A program made the position numbers and the translations under genes. A model generated the notes under the pieces. That model ran no database searches. It saw only the letters and a program-made list of their open reading frames with translations, and was not told the DNA's origin. 64,000 nt of DNA, from the NCBI GenBank assembly GCA_963931655.1, contig OZ007036.1:372001-436000 (forward strand). Reading direction: 5' to 3'. Each line of letters starts with the position of its first letter. The first letter of the stretch is position 1. Origin of the DNA: Butyricicoccus_B sp017886875. Its GTDB lineage: Bacteria; Bacillota; Clostridia; Oscillospirales; Butyricicoccaceae. Positions 53,467 to 62,909 of this stretch are shown piece by piece.

Positions 53467-53610
53467 ATGGTACAGAATGAAATTTATAATGGCATAGAAT
53501 TTGAACAGGATTCATCTTTTGAAGCATGGAAGTACTATCGTATATACTATAAAGAAGCAGGAATACTGCGTAAATTATATGATTTTGATAATCTTGTTTT
53601 TTATTCATGT
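53467..53610 (+). pseudogene. truncated hypothetical gene cut by IS30 copy D
   Basis: ATG after AAAAGGATAG. 48 residues 'VQNEIYNGIEFEQDSSFEAWKYYRIYY' to 'FDNLVFYSCDE', then the frame enters IS30. No continuation is found on the other side of the IS, which instead holds a methyltransferase fragment, so the 3' part was lost. Confidence 0.65.
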
Positions 53611-54662
53611 GATGAATTGTCAAGTCAAAAGCGACAATTCATGAAAGAAAACTTCATAGGCAGATTTCCACTTGAGACATTTTCGAGGTCTAGAATTTAT
53701 AAGAAATAAAGCTTTTTGTAAATCATTATAGGAAACTTTAGCTAAATCAGTTTTTTTAGGAAAGAATTCTCGTAATAAACCATTTGAATTTTCATTTGTG
53801 CCCCTTTGCCAAGATGAATAAGGGTCAGCAAAATAAAATGGAATATTCAAATCACGTTCAATATTTGAATAACATGCAAACTCTTTACCTCTATCTACAG
53901 TTGCAGTTTTAAAAGCTTTTTTAGGCAGAATATTAGCAACAAGTCTTACTGCATTTTCCATTGAAGATGCAGTTCTATCTGGAATTTTTATAGCAATATA
54001 CATTCGTGTTTTTCGTTCTGCAAATGTAGCAAAACAGCCTTTACTATCACCACGACTAGAAACAATTGTATCTAATTCCCAATGACCAAATGTTGTTCTT
54101 TTCTTAATTTCTTTTGGTCTTTTAGATATTGATTTGCCAATATTGAAACGTCCTCTTGTTTCTTTTGGTTTATGTCTCTTTCCCTTATGTCTAAGTAATT
54201 TTAAACCATTTGTTGAGATTATACCTTTATAAATCCAACGGTATATCGTTTTGAAACTAACTACTCCTTTGGTCAGTGTATTTGCAATCTGTTCTGGAGA
54301 ATATGTGCTGTTTAAACCTCTTTCTATCTGCTTAATCAAAGTTTTTGAATATTTTCCTTTTGGTTTTGAGTTCTTTCTTCGAATACAGTATTTTTTATGG
54401 GCAGTTTCTGCATTATACATTTGCTCATTATTGCGTTTTAATTCTCTTGCAATGGTACTATGATGTCTACCTATTTCTTTTCCTATTTTACGGGCTGAAT
54501 ATCCTAATTTTTTTAATACCTCTATACGGCTTCTTTCAAATGTGGTAAGATGTTTATAGCTCATAAGTAAACTCCTTTTGTGTTATGTTGTGTGGTAACT
54601 TCATTTTACACTATAAAGTTTACTTGTGGGCTTTTTTGTCGCACTTAATTTTACAATCCATC
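53611..54662 (-). mobile_element. IS30-family insertion sequence, copy D (no target duplication)
   Basis: 1052 bp with intact ends. The flanking bases ATGT (left) and GATT (right) do not match, while copies A, B and C all have 4-bp duplications. The genes on both sides are truncated and unrelated. This indicates that copy D is the product of recombination between two IS30 copies with loss of the DNA between them. Confidence 0.9.
53620..54564 (-). CDS. IS30-family transposase (copy D)
   Basis: 314 residues, intact. Visible changes against copy A: HSTIAREL for HSTVAREL, SKTLIKQ for SKALVKQ, FFHELSLLT for FFHQLSLLT. The last change arises from a base difference inside the terminal region. Confidence 0.95.
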   Translation of the reverse strand: MSYKHLTTFERSRIEVLKKLGYSARKIGKEIGRHHSTIARELKRNNEQMYNAETAHKKYCIRRKNSKPKGKYSKTLIKQIERGLNSTYSPEQIANTLTKGVVSFKTIYRWIYKGIISTNGLKLLRHKGKRHKPKETRGRFNIGKSISKRPKEIKKRTTFGHWELDTIVSSRGDSKGCFATFAERKTRMYIAIKIPDRTASSMENAVRLVANILPKKAFKTATVDRGKEFACYSNIERDLNIPFYFADPYSSWQRGTNENSNGLLREFFPKKTDLAKVSYNDLQKALFLINSRPRKCLKWKSAYEVFFHELSLLT

Positions 54663-55758
54663 GATTAAAACTGTCAAGCAAATTGCAAAGGAGGAAAATA
54701 TATCTGAACAAGAAGTATATAATAAATATTATGATAGAATTATGACAACAACAAATGCTCAAACATCTATTCGTGATAGAGTGTGGGAAGCAACAGACTC
54801 AGAAAATAATATGTATATTGCATCTTATAATCCTGTTTCGGGAAAAAACAAAGGCAATACTGTAGAATTAATTTTTATGGGTAAACAAAAAGTTTTGGTT
54901 ATTTGGCTCAAAGATACTGCTGATTTTGAAAACGGAGAACTATTTAAAAAAGAGAAAATTGGAACTTATTGGGATGGCTTTAGCTGGATAAATGTTACAA
55001 AAGAGGGGGATATTCGTTTTGAAAATGGAAAAAAACCTATTGCATTAGTTCAACAACTTATGAAACTTGTTTCCGAAAATGATGAAATGTATGTTTTAGA
55101 TTTCTTTTCTGGTTCTGCAACTACAGCACATGCAGTTATTAAAGAAAATTATGAAAAGGGTATTCATGCAAAATATATTCTTGTTCAGTATCCAGAAGAG
55201 ATTAAACCTGTAACAAAAAACAAAAAAGATTATATTAAGTATCTTGAAATAGAAAATATTAAACCTTTTATTACAGAAATAGGCAAAGAACGTATTCGTC
55301 GTGCAGGTGCTAAAATTAAAGAGGAAAGCCCTCTTACTACACAAGAGCTTGATATTGGTTTTCGTGTGCTTAAATGCGATAGCTCAAATATGAAAGATGT
55401 TTATTACAATCCAGAGGATTATGAAGCAAACCTTTTTGACTCTCTAACTGAAAATATTAAGGAAGATAGGACTCCAGAAGATTTACTTTTCCAAGTTATG
55501 CTTGATTTAGGTGTAGAACTTTCAAGCAAAATAGAAAAAACTATAATTTCAGATAAAACAGTATTTAATGTTGCTGAGGGTTACTTAATGGCTTGTTTTG
55601 ATAAAAATGTAACATCAGAAACAATCGAACAAATAGCAAAAACTCAGCCTTATTATTTTGTTATGCGTGATAGCTCTATGGAAAATGATAGTGTTGCAAC
55701 AAACTTTGACCAGATTTTCCAAACTTATAGCCCTGATACTATAAGGAGGGTGCTGTAA
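54663..55758 (+). pseudogene. mod: type III restriction-modification methyltransferase (mod), 5' truncated
   Basis: The frame is open from the IS30 end. It contains 'KEKIGTYWDGFSWINVTKEGDIRFENGKKPIALVQQLMKLV' and the AdoMet motif 'DFFSGSATTAHAV' (motif I). In type III (beta-class) Mod proteins motif IV (DPPY) lies before motif I; that N-terminal half and the start are missing. About 365 of an expected 600 or more residues remain. The first in-frame ATG is 54742. The remaining protein would not methylate DNA. Confidence 0.85.
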
Positions 55759-56297
55759 TGCTTTGTCATAAAGGTTTTGCATTCTATAGCTTTTATAATG
55801 CATGGAAGACTTTGTCTTTAAAGTCTGATAATGAACAAATTAACGAATATACCATACCATCAATCGTTAATGGAGCATTTGCTAGTGAACTTGCACTTAA
55901 ATACATGCTTAGCGTAGAAAAAATAAATTATAAAAAAACACATCTGCTACATGAATTGTTTAATTTATTACCACAATCGAAAAAAACAAATATATGGAAT
56001 GTATTAAAGAAAAATTATCCTATGTATTCTGATGAGCAATTAAAATTATTAGTTATATCAATATCTAATTCATTTGAAGATTTTAGATATTTTTATGAAC
56101 AAGATTTAGTAATAGATTGGTATTTTTACAAGGTGTTTTTTAATGCTATATTTGAGCAAGCACTTTCTTATCCAAAATATAGATTAGTTAAAGTAGAGTC
56201 TAATGAGGAACTTGAGAATAAATTTAATAGAATTGAGAAAAAAGCTCAGGAAGAAATATTTTCTAGAATTAAAAGAAAGGAGAAGCGATACAGGTGA
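55758..56297 (+). CDS. HEPN-like protein between mod and res
   Basis: 179 residues, all helical. 'NEYTIPSIVNGAFASELALKYMLSVEKINYKKTHLLHELFNLLPQSKK' resembles HEPN-fold proteins (helix with a small-residue face, then 'K.HdL.eLf..L'). No RxxxxH ribonuclease motif is visible. It is coupled by TAATG to mod and by a 4-base overlap to res, so it is part of the restriction operon. Its role is unknown; HEPN proteins often accompany restriction or toxin systems. Confidence 0.6.
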   Translation: MLCHKGFAFYSFYNAWKTLSLKSDNEQINEYTIPSIVNGAFASELALKYMLSVEKINYKKTHLLHELFNLLPQSKKTNIWNVLKKNYPMYSDEQLKLLVISISNSFEDFRYFYEQDLVIDWYFYKVFFNAIFEQALSYPKYRLVKVESNEELENKFNRIEKKAQEEIFSRIKRKEKRYR

Positions 56298-59200
56298 AAT
56301 TCCACTTTAAAGAACAAGAATATCAAACAAATGCTGTAAATGCGGTTGTTAATGTTTTTAATGGTCAAGGTTATAGAGAAAGAGTTAACTATATTCGTGA
56401 TATAGGCAAACAACCAGAAAAAATACAGCAAACATTAGATGATGATATTGATGAAAATGGTTATAAAAATGCAGATTTAGAGCTTACCGATGAACAGTTG
56501 CTTTTTAATATTCATAATATTCAGCAGAATAATAATATAAAATTATCTAAAGATTTAATAAAAGATTTAGGTAGATGTAGTCTTGATATTGAAATGGAAA
56601 CTGGTACAGGTAAAACTTATGTGTACATAAATACAATTTTTGAACTTAATAAACAGTATGGTTGGAGTAAGTTTATTGTTGTTGTACCAAGTATTGCAAT
56701 TCGTGAAGGTGTTAAAAAGACTTTTGAAATAACATCTGAGCGTTTTATGGAGTTGTATGGCAAAAAAGCAAGATTTTTTGTTTATAACAGTAAGAATTTA
56801 AACCAGCTTGATAGTTTTTCTTCAAATTCTGGTATAAATGTTATGATAATCAATACACAGGCTTTTGCTGCATCAATGAAAGAGGACGGAAAAAGTAAAG
56901 AAGCTAGAATTATTTTTGATAAACGTGATGAATTTGGCTCACGCAGACCTATTGATGTAATTGCAAGCAATAGACCAATTATAATTTTGGACGAGCCTCA
57001 AAAAATGGGTAAACAAGAGTCAGCAACTCAAAAGGCATTAAAAAAGTTCAATCCTTTATTTTCGATAAATTATTCAGCTACTCATGCTGTAAAACATAAT
57101 ACAGTTTATGTTTTGGATTCACTTGACGCATTTAATAATAAACTTGTTAAAAAGATAGAAGTTAAAGGTTTTGATGTAAAAAATCTAAGAGGAACAGATA
57201 GTTATTTATATTTGGAACAAATAATTCTATCAGATAAAAAGCCACCAAGAGCAAGGTTAGAATTAGAAATTAAATATGATAAATCTATCAATAGAGAAAC
57301 CCGTATAGTTAGTGAACAAGATAATTTATATTATATATCCGAAGAAATGGAACAGTATAAAGGTTTTACTGTTTCACATATCAATCCTGAAGATAATAGC
57401 GTTGAGTTTACAAATGGTGTTATTATAAAAACAGGTGAAGTTATAGGCGATGTATCTGAAAAAGATATGCGTAGAATTCAAATTCGTGAAACTATTATTT
57501 CACATTTTGAAAAGGAAGAAAGTCTATTTAATAAGGGTATAAAATCACTTTCATTGTTTTTTATTGATGAAGTTGCTAAATATCGCCAGTATGATAAAGA
57601 TGGAAATGAGCTTTTAGGTGAATATGGTGAGATTTTTGAACAAGAATATGAAAACATTTTAAATGAAAATCTTAAATTATTTGATACACCATATCAAAAA
57701 TATCTGCGTGAAAAATGTATGGATACTAAAAGTGTTCATAAAGGATATTTTAGTATAGATAAAAAGACTGGTAGAAGTATTGATAGTGTTTTAAAACGTG
57801 GCAGTGAATTTTCTGATGATATATCAGCTTATGACCTTATATTAAAAAATAAAGAGCGATTATTAAGTTTTGATGAACCTACAAGATTTATTTTTTCACA
57901 TTCAGCACTGCGTGAAGGTTGGGACAATCCAAATGTATTCCAAATTTGCACATTAAAACATTCTGATAACCAAACTGCAAAACGTCAAGAAGTTGGTAGA
58001 GGTTTAAGACTTTGTGTAAATCAAAATGGTAATAGAATGGATAAAGAAGAATGTGGAGATACAGTACATGATATAAACTTACTTACTGTTGTAGCTAGTG
58101 AAAGTTATATGGACTTTGTAAGCGATTTGCAAAATGATATGAAAAAAGTTTTACATGATAGACCTAAACTTGCAAATAAAGAATATTTTAGCGGTAAGTT
58201 TATAGAAATAGATGGTGTTAAAACTAAAATTGACAGCAAAAAAGCAGAGCAAATTGAATTTTATTTAATTGCTAATCAGTATATAGATATTGATAGAAAA
58301 GTTACTGATAAGTATAAAAATGATGTTAAAAATAATACCATAGCTCCAGTGCCATCAGAATTGAAACAACTAGAAATTGGTATACATAATTTAGTTCAAG
58401 CAATTTATGATGAAAGTATTATTGATACAATGTTTACAAATGGTAATGAAACAAAGGTTAAAGAAAATCCATTAAACGATAATTTCTATAAGGAAGAATT
58501 TCAAAATCTTTGGAAAGAAATAAATCATAAATATGCTTATACAGTTCAATTTGACAGTTCAGAATTGATTGATAAGGCAGTTAAAGCTATAAATGATAAG
58601 TTATTTGTATCACAGTTACAATATACAACAACAGTTGCTAGTCAAAAAGATGAAATAAATAGGCAAGAGATTGAAAGTGGAGAGTCATTTGGTAAAAAGA
58701 AAACCAGAACTCAAAACTTAAATCATGCTGCATCAAGTAATATAAAATATGATTTAATAGGTAAAATTTCTGAGGGTACAGTTTTAACAAGAAGAACAGT
58801 AGCAAATATATTAAAATCTATCTCAATAGAAAAACTGCAAATGTTTAAAAACAATCCAGAAGAATTTATAAGTAAAGTTATCAGGCTTATTAAAGAACAA
58901 AAGGCAACTATGATTGTTGAACATATTTCATATAATCAGATAGATGGTGAATATGATAGTTCAATATTTACAGCTGAAAAGAATTCTCAAAGTTTCAGTA
59001 ATGCGTTTAAAGCTGATAAAGCAATACAGGACTATGTTTTTACAGATGGTATTGCCAAGGATAGCGTTGAAAAGAATTTTGCTAAAAGTTTAGATGAAGC
59101 AGATGAAGTGTGTGTTTATGCAAAGTTACCACGAGGGTTTAAAATACCTACACCTGTTGGTAACTATTCTCCAGACTGGGCAATAGCTTTTCATAAAGGT

Positions 59201-59386
59201 AGAGTAAAACATATATTCTTTATTGCTGAAACAAAAGGAACTATGGAAACATTGAGTTTAAGACCAATTGAACAAGCCAAAATCAGCTGTGCAAAGAAAT
59301 TATTTAATTCTATTTCTACAAGTAAAGTTAAATATCATGATGTAGATAGTTATGAAAATCTTCTTAAAGTTATAGAAGCAATATAA
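56294..59386 (+). CDS. res: type III restriction enzyme Res subunit
   Basis: 1030 residues, GTG start overlapping the previous stop. Superfamily 2 helicase motifs: 'IEMETGTGKTYVYI' (I), 'IILDEPQKMG' (II, DExx), 'FSHSALREGWDNPNVFQICTL' and 'QEVGRGLRLCVNQNG' (VI). The C-terminal nuclease site 'YSPDWAIAFHKGRVKHIFFIAETKG' (PD-ExK pattern) is intact. Type III Res needs Mod to recognise DNA, so with mod truncated it is probably idle unless another Mod is present. Confidence 0.92.
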   Translation: MKFHFKEQEYQTNAVNAVVNVFNGQGYRERVNYIRDIGKQPEKIQQTLDDDIDENGYKNADLELTDEQLLFNIHNIQQNNNIKLSKDLIKDLGRCSLDIEMETGTGKTYVYINTIFELNKQYGWSKFIVVVPSIAIREGVKKTFEITSERFMELYGKKARFFVYNSKNLNQLDSFSSNSGINVMIINTQAFAASMKEDGKSKEARIIFDKRDEFGSRRPIDVIASNRPIIILDEPQKMGKQESATQKALKKFNPLFSINYSATHAVKHNTVYVLDSLDAFNNKLVKKIEVKGFDVKNLRGTDSYLYLEQIILSDKKPPRARLELEIKYDKSINRETRIVSEQDNLYYISEEMEQYKGFTVSHINPEDNSVEFTNGVIIKTGEVIGDVSEKDMRRIQIRETIISHFEKEESLFNKGIKSLSLFFIDEVAKYRQYDKDGNELLGEYGEIFEQEYENILNENLKLFDTPYQKYLREKCMDTKSVHKGYFSIDKKTGRSIDSVLKRGSEFSDDISAYDLILKNKERLLSFDEPTRFIFSHSALREGWDNPNVFQICTLKHSDNQTAKRQEVGRGLRLCVNQNGNRMDKEECGDTVHDINLLTVVASESYMDFVSDLQNDMKKVLHDRPKLANKEYFSGKFIEIDGVKTKIDSKKAEQIEFYLIANQYIDIDRKVTDKYKNDVKNNTIAPVPSELKQLEIGIHNLVQAIYDESIIDTMFTNGNETKVKENPLNDNFYKEEFQNLWKEINHKYAYTVQFDSSELIDKAVKAINDKLFVSQLQYTTTVASQKDEINRQEIESGESFGKKKTRTQNLNHAASSNIKYDLIGKISEGTVLTRRTVANILKSISIEKLQMFKNNPEEFISKVIRLIKEQKATMIVEHISYNQIDGEYDSSIFTAEKNSQSFSNAFKADKAIQDYVFTDGIAKDSVEKNFAKSLDEADEVCVYAKLPRGFKIPTPVGNYSPDWAIAFHKGRVKHIFFIAETKGTMETLSLRPIEQAKISCAKKLFNSISTSKVKYHDVDSYENLLKVIEAI

Positions 59387-59400
59387 GATAAAAACATTGA

Positions 59401-59446
59401 AAGACTTCTTATGCGAGTTTTTACACATAAGAGGTCTTTTTTTTAT
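59401..59446 (+). terminator. terminator after res
   Basis: Stem AAGACTTCTTATG / CATAAGAGGTCTT (one mismatch) with a 12-base loop and eight T. Confidence 0.85.
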
Positions 59447-59850
59447 TGTTTTATAGTTAATTAGACATATTTCGACAATAAATCAAATCTTTCTGTGATA
59501 TTATTTTAGTTAAATATTACATGATTATAAAAATAATGTATAAAAATTTAGCAATATCTATTGGCTTTTGTTTTATATTCACAACAAAATATATGTATTA
59601 AATGGTTGTTTACCTGGTTATAAAAAGCTAGATAATCAACTTTTTTAATTTCTAAATGAATAAATTAAATATATATAATTTTTTTAGCAGGCATATTAAG
59701 TATCGTTGTATAGAAAACAACGGTGTTTTATATGCCTGTTTTTTTATGCCATTTTATCAGTGCTTGAATAATTGGCAATGTTTTATTGCTGCATATCCTT
59801 AAACTCTATTTTTTATTTTTATTAAAAATACGAAATAGGAGTTTGTTATT
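59447..59850 (+). other. non-coding stretch between res and the sigma-like gene
   Basis: No gene seen. It holds a second hairpin at 59686-59746 (CAGGCATAT / ATATGCCTG enclosing ATCGTTGTA...ACAACGGT, then TTTTTTT), a terminator. The start of the next gene has AGGAG at about 59838. Confidence 0.6.
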
Positions 59851-60276
59851 ATGAAAATTATAGATTTAAAAAAGTTATATCCTGAAATGTATAAAATACA
59901 TACAGAATTAGAAGTATCAGATGCAGTTTTTAATGCATTAGAGGATTTTCGCAGAGCAGATGAAGCTATGAAGAAAAGACGTAAACGTAATCATGACAAA
60001 TATTCATTAGATGCAAATGATGGAATAGAAGTTAATACTCTAGTTAAAATGCCAACTATTGAAGAACAGGTGGAGCAAAGGTGGTTAAAAGAAATGATTT
60101 ATGCAGGACTATCATCTCTACCAGAAAAACAAGCTAAACGTATATATGCATATTACTTATTGGGAATGAGTAAATCAGAAATTGCTCGTTCTGAAGGTAT
60201 AGCTGAAAGTTCGGTTAGACGTAGTATAGAGCTAGGTATAATTAAACTCAAAAAATTTTTTGAAAAAAATTTGTAA
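59851..60276 (+). CDS. sigma-70-like regulatory protein of conjugative elements
   Basis: 141 residues. The N-terminal helices include 'AVFNALEDFRRADEAMKKRRKRNHDKYSLDANDG'. The C-terminal region 4 helix-turn-helix reads 'LPEKQAKRIYAYYLLGMSKSEIARSEGIAESSVRRSIELGIIKLKKFF'. No region 2 is seen. Similar sigma-like proteins sit upstream of xis-int in Tn916/CTn elements and activate excision or transfer genes. Confidence 0.85.
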   Translation: MKIIDLKKLYPEMYKIHTELEVSDAVFNALEDFRRADEAMKKRRKRNHDKYSLDANDGIEVNTLVKMPTIEEQVEQRWLKEMIYAGLSSLPEKQAKRIYAYYLLGMSKSEIARSEGIAESSVRRSIELGIIKLKKFFEKNL

Positions 60277-60856
60277 TTTAGGCTCGATTTTGCCCCTTAG
60301 ATGTCCTTGGTTATTAGAAGGATATTTTTTTATCTTTCATATGTACATTGATAATTTAATATAACAATATTACAGATACAAATTCGTATTGGAGCGAATT
60401 GAAGAAACACCGCCATGACATATTATTTATCGAGCGATAAGTGTTAATCTTCATAATCAAATGTGGCAAATTTGATACGCCATGATAATACGAAATTATA
60501 ATGATACAATCGAATCGTAAGACCTCCCACGTCAGAGGGGGAACTCTGGTATATTTGTTTAAATAGCTTTACAAAGTGGCTTTTAAAGCGGTATTTTAGA
60601 GTTTTGATGTCAGCCAAGACAGTCTGTAATATATGAAATCCTATTTTCATAGGATATAGCTAATATGACGAAATAAATAAAAATGTAAATTATATAGTCG
60701 CATTGCACTTTGTTTTAATTAACAATGCGACTACTTTTACATGAGGTATTCAACAAGCCGTAAGATTGATAAATTATCTTAAATCCTTTATTATAAAGGG
60801 GCATTGTATGACGATGTGGTGTAATCTATCGTTCGGCACTAAAAAGGAGGTTCGTA
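60277..60856 (+). other. 580-bp non-coding stretch before xis
   Basis: It begins with a weak hairpin (TCCTT / AAGGA, 60303-60325) and T tract ending the sigma-like gene. A stem-loop AGTCGCATTG / CAATGCGACT lies at 60696-60732. Only the right arm of that stem-loop survives in the older remnant near 29540. GGAGG before xis is at 60846-60850. The middle (60400-60560) shows no convincing gene on either strand and may carry excision or transfer-origin sites. Confidence 0.5.
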
Positions 60857-61093
60857 ATGAACGGACAATTAGATATGAACGTAGTTGGAAAAAGAACTTA
60901 TTCTGTGACAGAGATTCAAGAAATCTTAGGTATTAGTCGTAGAATGGCTTATTTATTATGCAATTCTGGTGTGTTTAAAACCATTAAAATTGGTCGTGTG
61001 ATGCGTATTTCAAAGGCTTCCTTTGATTCTTGGCTAGATGATTTTCAACCTACTGGAGGTAATATAGATGGCATCAATAGTAAAGCGAGGTAA
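60857..61093 (+). CDS. xis: excisionase (helix-turn-helix)
   Basis: 78 residues. 'RTYSVTEIQEILGISRRMAYLLCNSGVFKTIKIGRVMRISKASFDSWLDDF' is the HTH_17/excisionase fold. It overlaps the integrase start by 26 bases, behind AAAAGGAGG. It would bend the att arms and favour excision. Confidence 0.9.
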   Translation: MNGQLDMNVVGKRTYSVTEIQEILGISRRMAYLLCNSGVFKTIKIGRVMRISKASFDSWLDDFQPTGGNIDGINSKAR

Positions 61094-62460
61094 AAAATAT
61101 GCTATCGTATATTATGAAGGCGAAGGTAAAAAAAGACGCCAAATTTGGGAATCAGGGTTAAGTTATAATACTGCCAAAGCACGAAAAGCACAGATAGAAT
61201 ATGAAATGTCAAGAAATCTTCATGTAGACCGCAATGATTTAACGGTTAGTGAATTTCTTTATGAGTTCGTTGAAAAATATGGTGAGAAAAGATGGGTTGC
61301 TTCTACATATGATGGTAATGTCGGTTTAATTGAAAACTATGTGCACCCATATTTAGGAGATAAAAAGCTCAGAAACATTCGTACAAAAACAGTAGACGAT
61401 TATTATCATTACTTGTTACACAATGCGGAGCCACCATCTCACCCCGGAAGACCCAAGAGAGATAGAGTTCCTCCATCAACTATTCATTGATATTCATAAG
61501 GTTCTACGTTGTGCTTTCAATCAAGCTGTAAGATGGGAATATATTGCTAAAAATCCATTTGTGAATGCAACACTTCCAGAACATAAGGAAAAAAAGCGTT
61601 TAGCTTTAACTCCTGAGCAAATTCATCGTGTACTTGATTTCACTGACCGACCTGATATTTATGACTACTATGTTATACACTGTGCTATTCAGTTAGCATT
61701 TGCGTGTAGTATGCGTGGTGGTGAAGTAGGTGGTGCTCAGTGGGATAGGTATGACCCTGAGAGTCAAATATTATATGTAGACCGAGTTATTGACCGAGTA
61801 CATAAGGATTTGATGGATAAGTTAACTAAAATGGATATATTATATAAATTTCCTAATTTATATCCTGGAACAAAAACGGTAATGGTTCTTAAACAGCCAA
61901 AAACTGAAGGTAGTATTCGTAATGTTTATACACCTCAAACTGTGACACAAAAACTTTTGAGACTAAGGAAAATGCAAGACAATCTCAAATTAGAACTGGG
62001 TAACGATGGTTATATAGATTATGGTCTTATAATTTGTCAAGCAAATGGTAGACCTATTATGACTGAACACCTAAATAAAAGATTTAAAGATATTTTAGAG
62101 TCAATGAATGACCCTGAAATAAATCCAGCTGAGATAGTGTTTCATAGTTTACGACACACAAGTGCAGGTGTAAAATTAAGACTATCTAAAGGCGATTTAA
62201 AAGCAGTACAAGGTGATGGAGGTTGGAACACTCCAGATATGGTGACAAAGAGATATGCACATATTTTAGATGAAGATAGACGTGCTCTTGCTAACGAGAT
62301 GGAAGAAAAATTTTATAATGCCGTTCCGACAAAGCAAGCTCAAATTGGTAGAGATAATAAATCTAATATAGATGCAGATGAAATTGCTACCATGATTTCA
62401 AACAACCCTGAACTGTTAACAAAAATTCTTCAATCTATCCAGAGCGCTAATAAACGCTAA
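61068..62460 (+). pseudogene. int: tyrosine integrase with a one-base frameshift
   Basis: The first part (61068-61490) gives the arm-binding and core-binding domains 'MASIVKRGKKYAIVYYEGEGKKRRQIWESGLSYNTAKARKAQ ... PPSTIH' and then a stop. The next frame continues DIHKVLRCAFNQAVRWEYIAKNPF to the end. Removing one T in ATTCATTGATATTCAT (about 61485-61500) restores STIHDIHKVL. The catalytic domain is complete: 'CSMRGGEVGGAQWD' (R), 'HSLRHTSAGVKL' (HxxR), 'MVTKRYAHILDEDR' (Tyr). As read, the integrase is inactive, unless the extra base is a sequencing error. Confidence 0.88.
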
Positions 62461-62673
62461 AAATATTAGCTATATAAAAATAGGTAAAATCATTTTATTA
62501 GCAAATAATCAAATACTGACATAAAACCTTATGTTTGTTGTAAACTGTATTAGCAAATATTCTTGTAAAATGATGTTGATAGAGTCTTTAGAATACAACA
62601 ATTAAACATAGTTTAAATGAAACTTTAATGAGTTTTATAAAAACAAATTCACATCAAAAAAAGTTATAAAAAT

Positions 62674-62706
62674 AGCTGAAAATCCTCGAAATAGAGGGTT
62701 TTCAGC
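62674..62706. terminator. hairpin between int and tRNA-Arg
   Basis: Stem AGCTGAAAATCCTC / GAGGGTTTTCAGCT with a 5-base loop. Duplicated at 30071-30104. It could terminate both int and the tRNA. Confidence 0.65.
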
Positions 62707-62714
62707 TACAAAAA

Positions 62715-62791
62715 TGGTGCGCCAGAAGGGAATCGAACCCCCAGCCTCACCCTTAGGAGGGGTGCGCTCTATCCTATTGAGCTACTGACGC
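62715..62791 (-). tRNA. tRNA-Arg (anticodon CCT), CCA encoded
   Basis: The minus strand folds as a full cloverleaf: acceptor GCGTCAG / CTGGCGC (one G-U), D arm, anticodon stem CACCC / GGGTG with loop CTCCTAA, T arm GGGGGTTCGATTCCC, discriminator A and encoded CCA. Its 3' 45 bases are the core of the element's attachment site. The cloverleaf is intact after integration. Confidence 0.95.
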
Positions 62792-62804
62792 ATATATTAA
62801 ATTT

Positions 62805-62842
62805 TAGTAAGTGATTGCGTTATCCAACTACGCTACTAGGAC
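62805..62842 (-). pseudogene. broken tRNA 5' half upstream of tRNA-Arg
   Basis: On the minus strand from 62842: GTCCTAGTAGCGTAGTTGGA then TAACGCAATCAC. It has a tRNA acceptor-5' strand, D stem GCGT/ACGC and the start of an anticodon stem, but no matching 3' half. The similarity breaks at the anticodon loop. Confidence 0.6.
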
Positions 62843-62909
62843 AAACATATTATATACAACTCCTTTAGTATACAAAAACATAATAAAAAAGTCAACTATA
62901 ATTAATATA

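Larger units (their letters stand above)
30157..62759 (+). mobile_element. CTn-type integrative conjugative element in tRNA-Arg(CCT), decayed
   Basis: 32.6 kb between 45-bp direct repeats of the tRNA-Arg 3' end. xis/int lie at the right end next to the intact tRNA. The gene order parA-parB-repA-like-SLH protein-DUF3801-VirD4-Maff2-VirB6-PrgI-VirB4-NlpC/P60-DUF4315-DUF4366 is that of clostridial CTn elements. Damage: IS30 in parA, intron plus IS30 in maff2, IS30 at a deletion junction in the right part, a frameshift in int and no visible relaxase. Confidence 0.85.

Noticed and set aside
60444..60650. Minus-strand open frame of 68 codons between the sigma-like gene and xis
   Set aside because: No ribosome site, no recognisable family, base composition like the surrounding non-coding DNA.
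61423..61500. Programmed frameshifting in the integrase
   Set aside because: No slippery heptamer or downstream structure is visible at the switch; a simple one-base insertion explains the data better.
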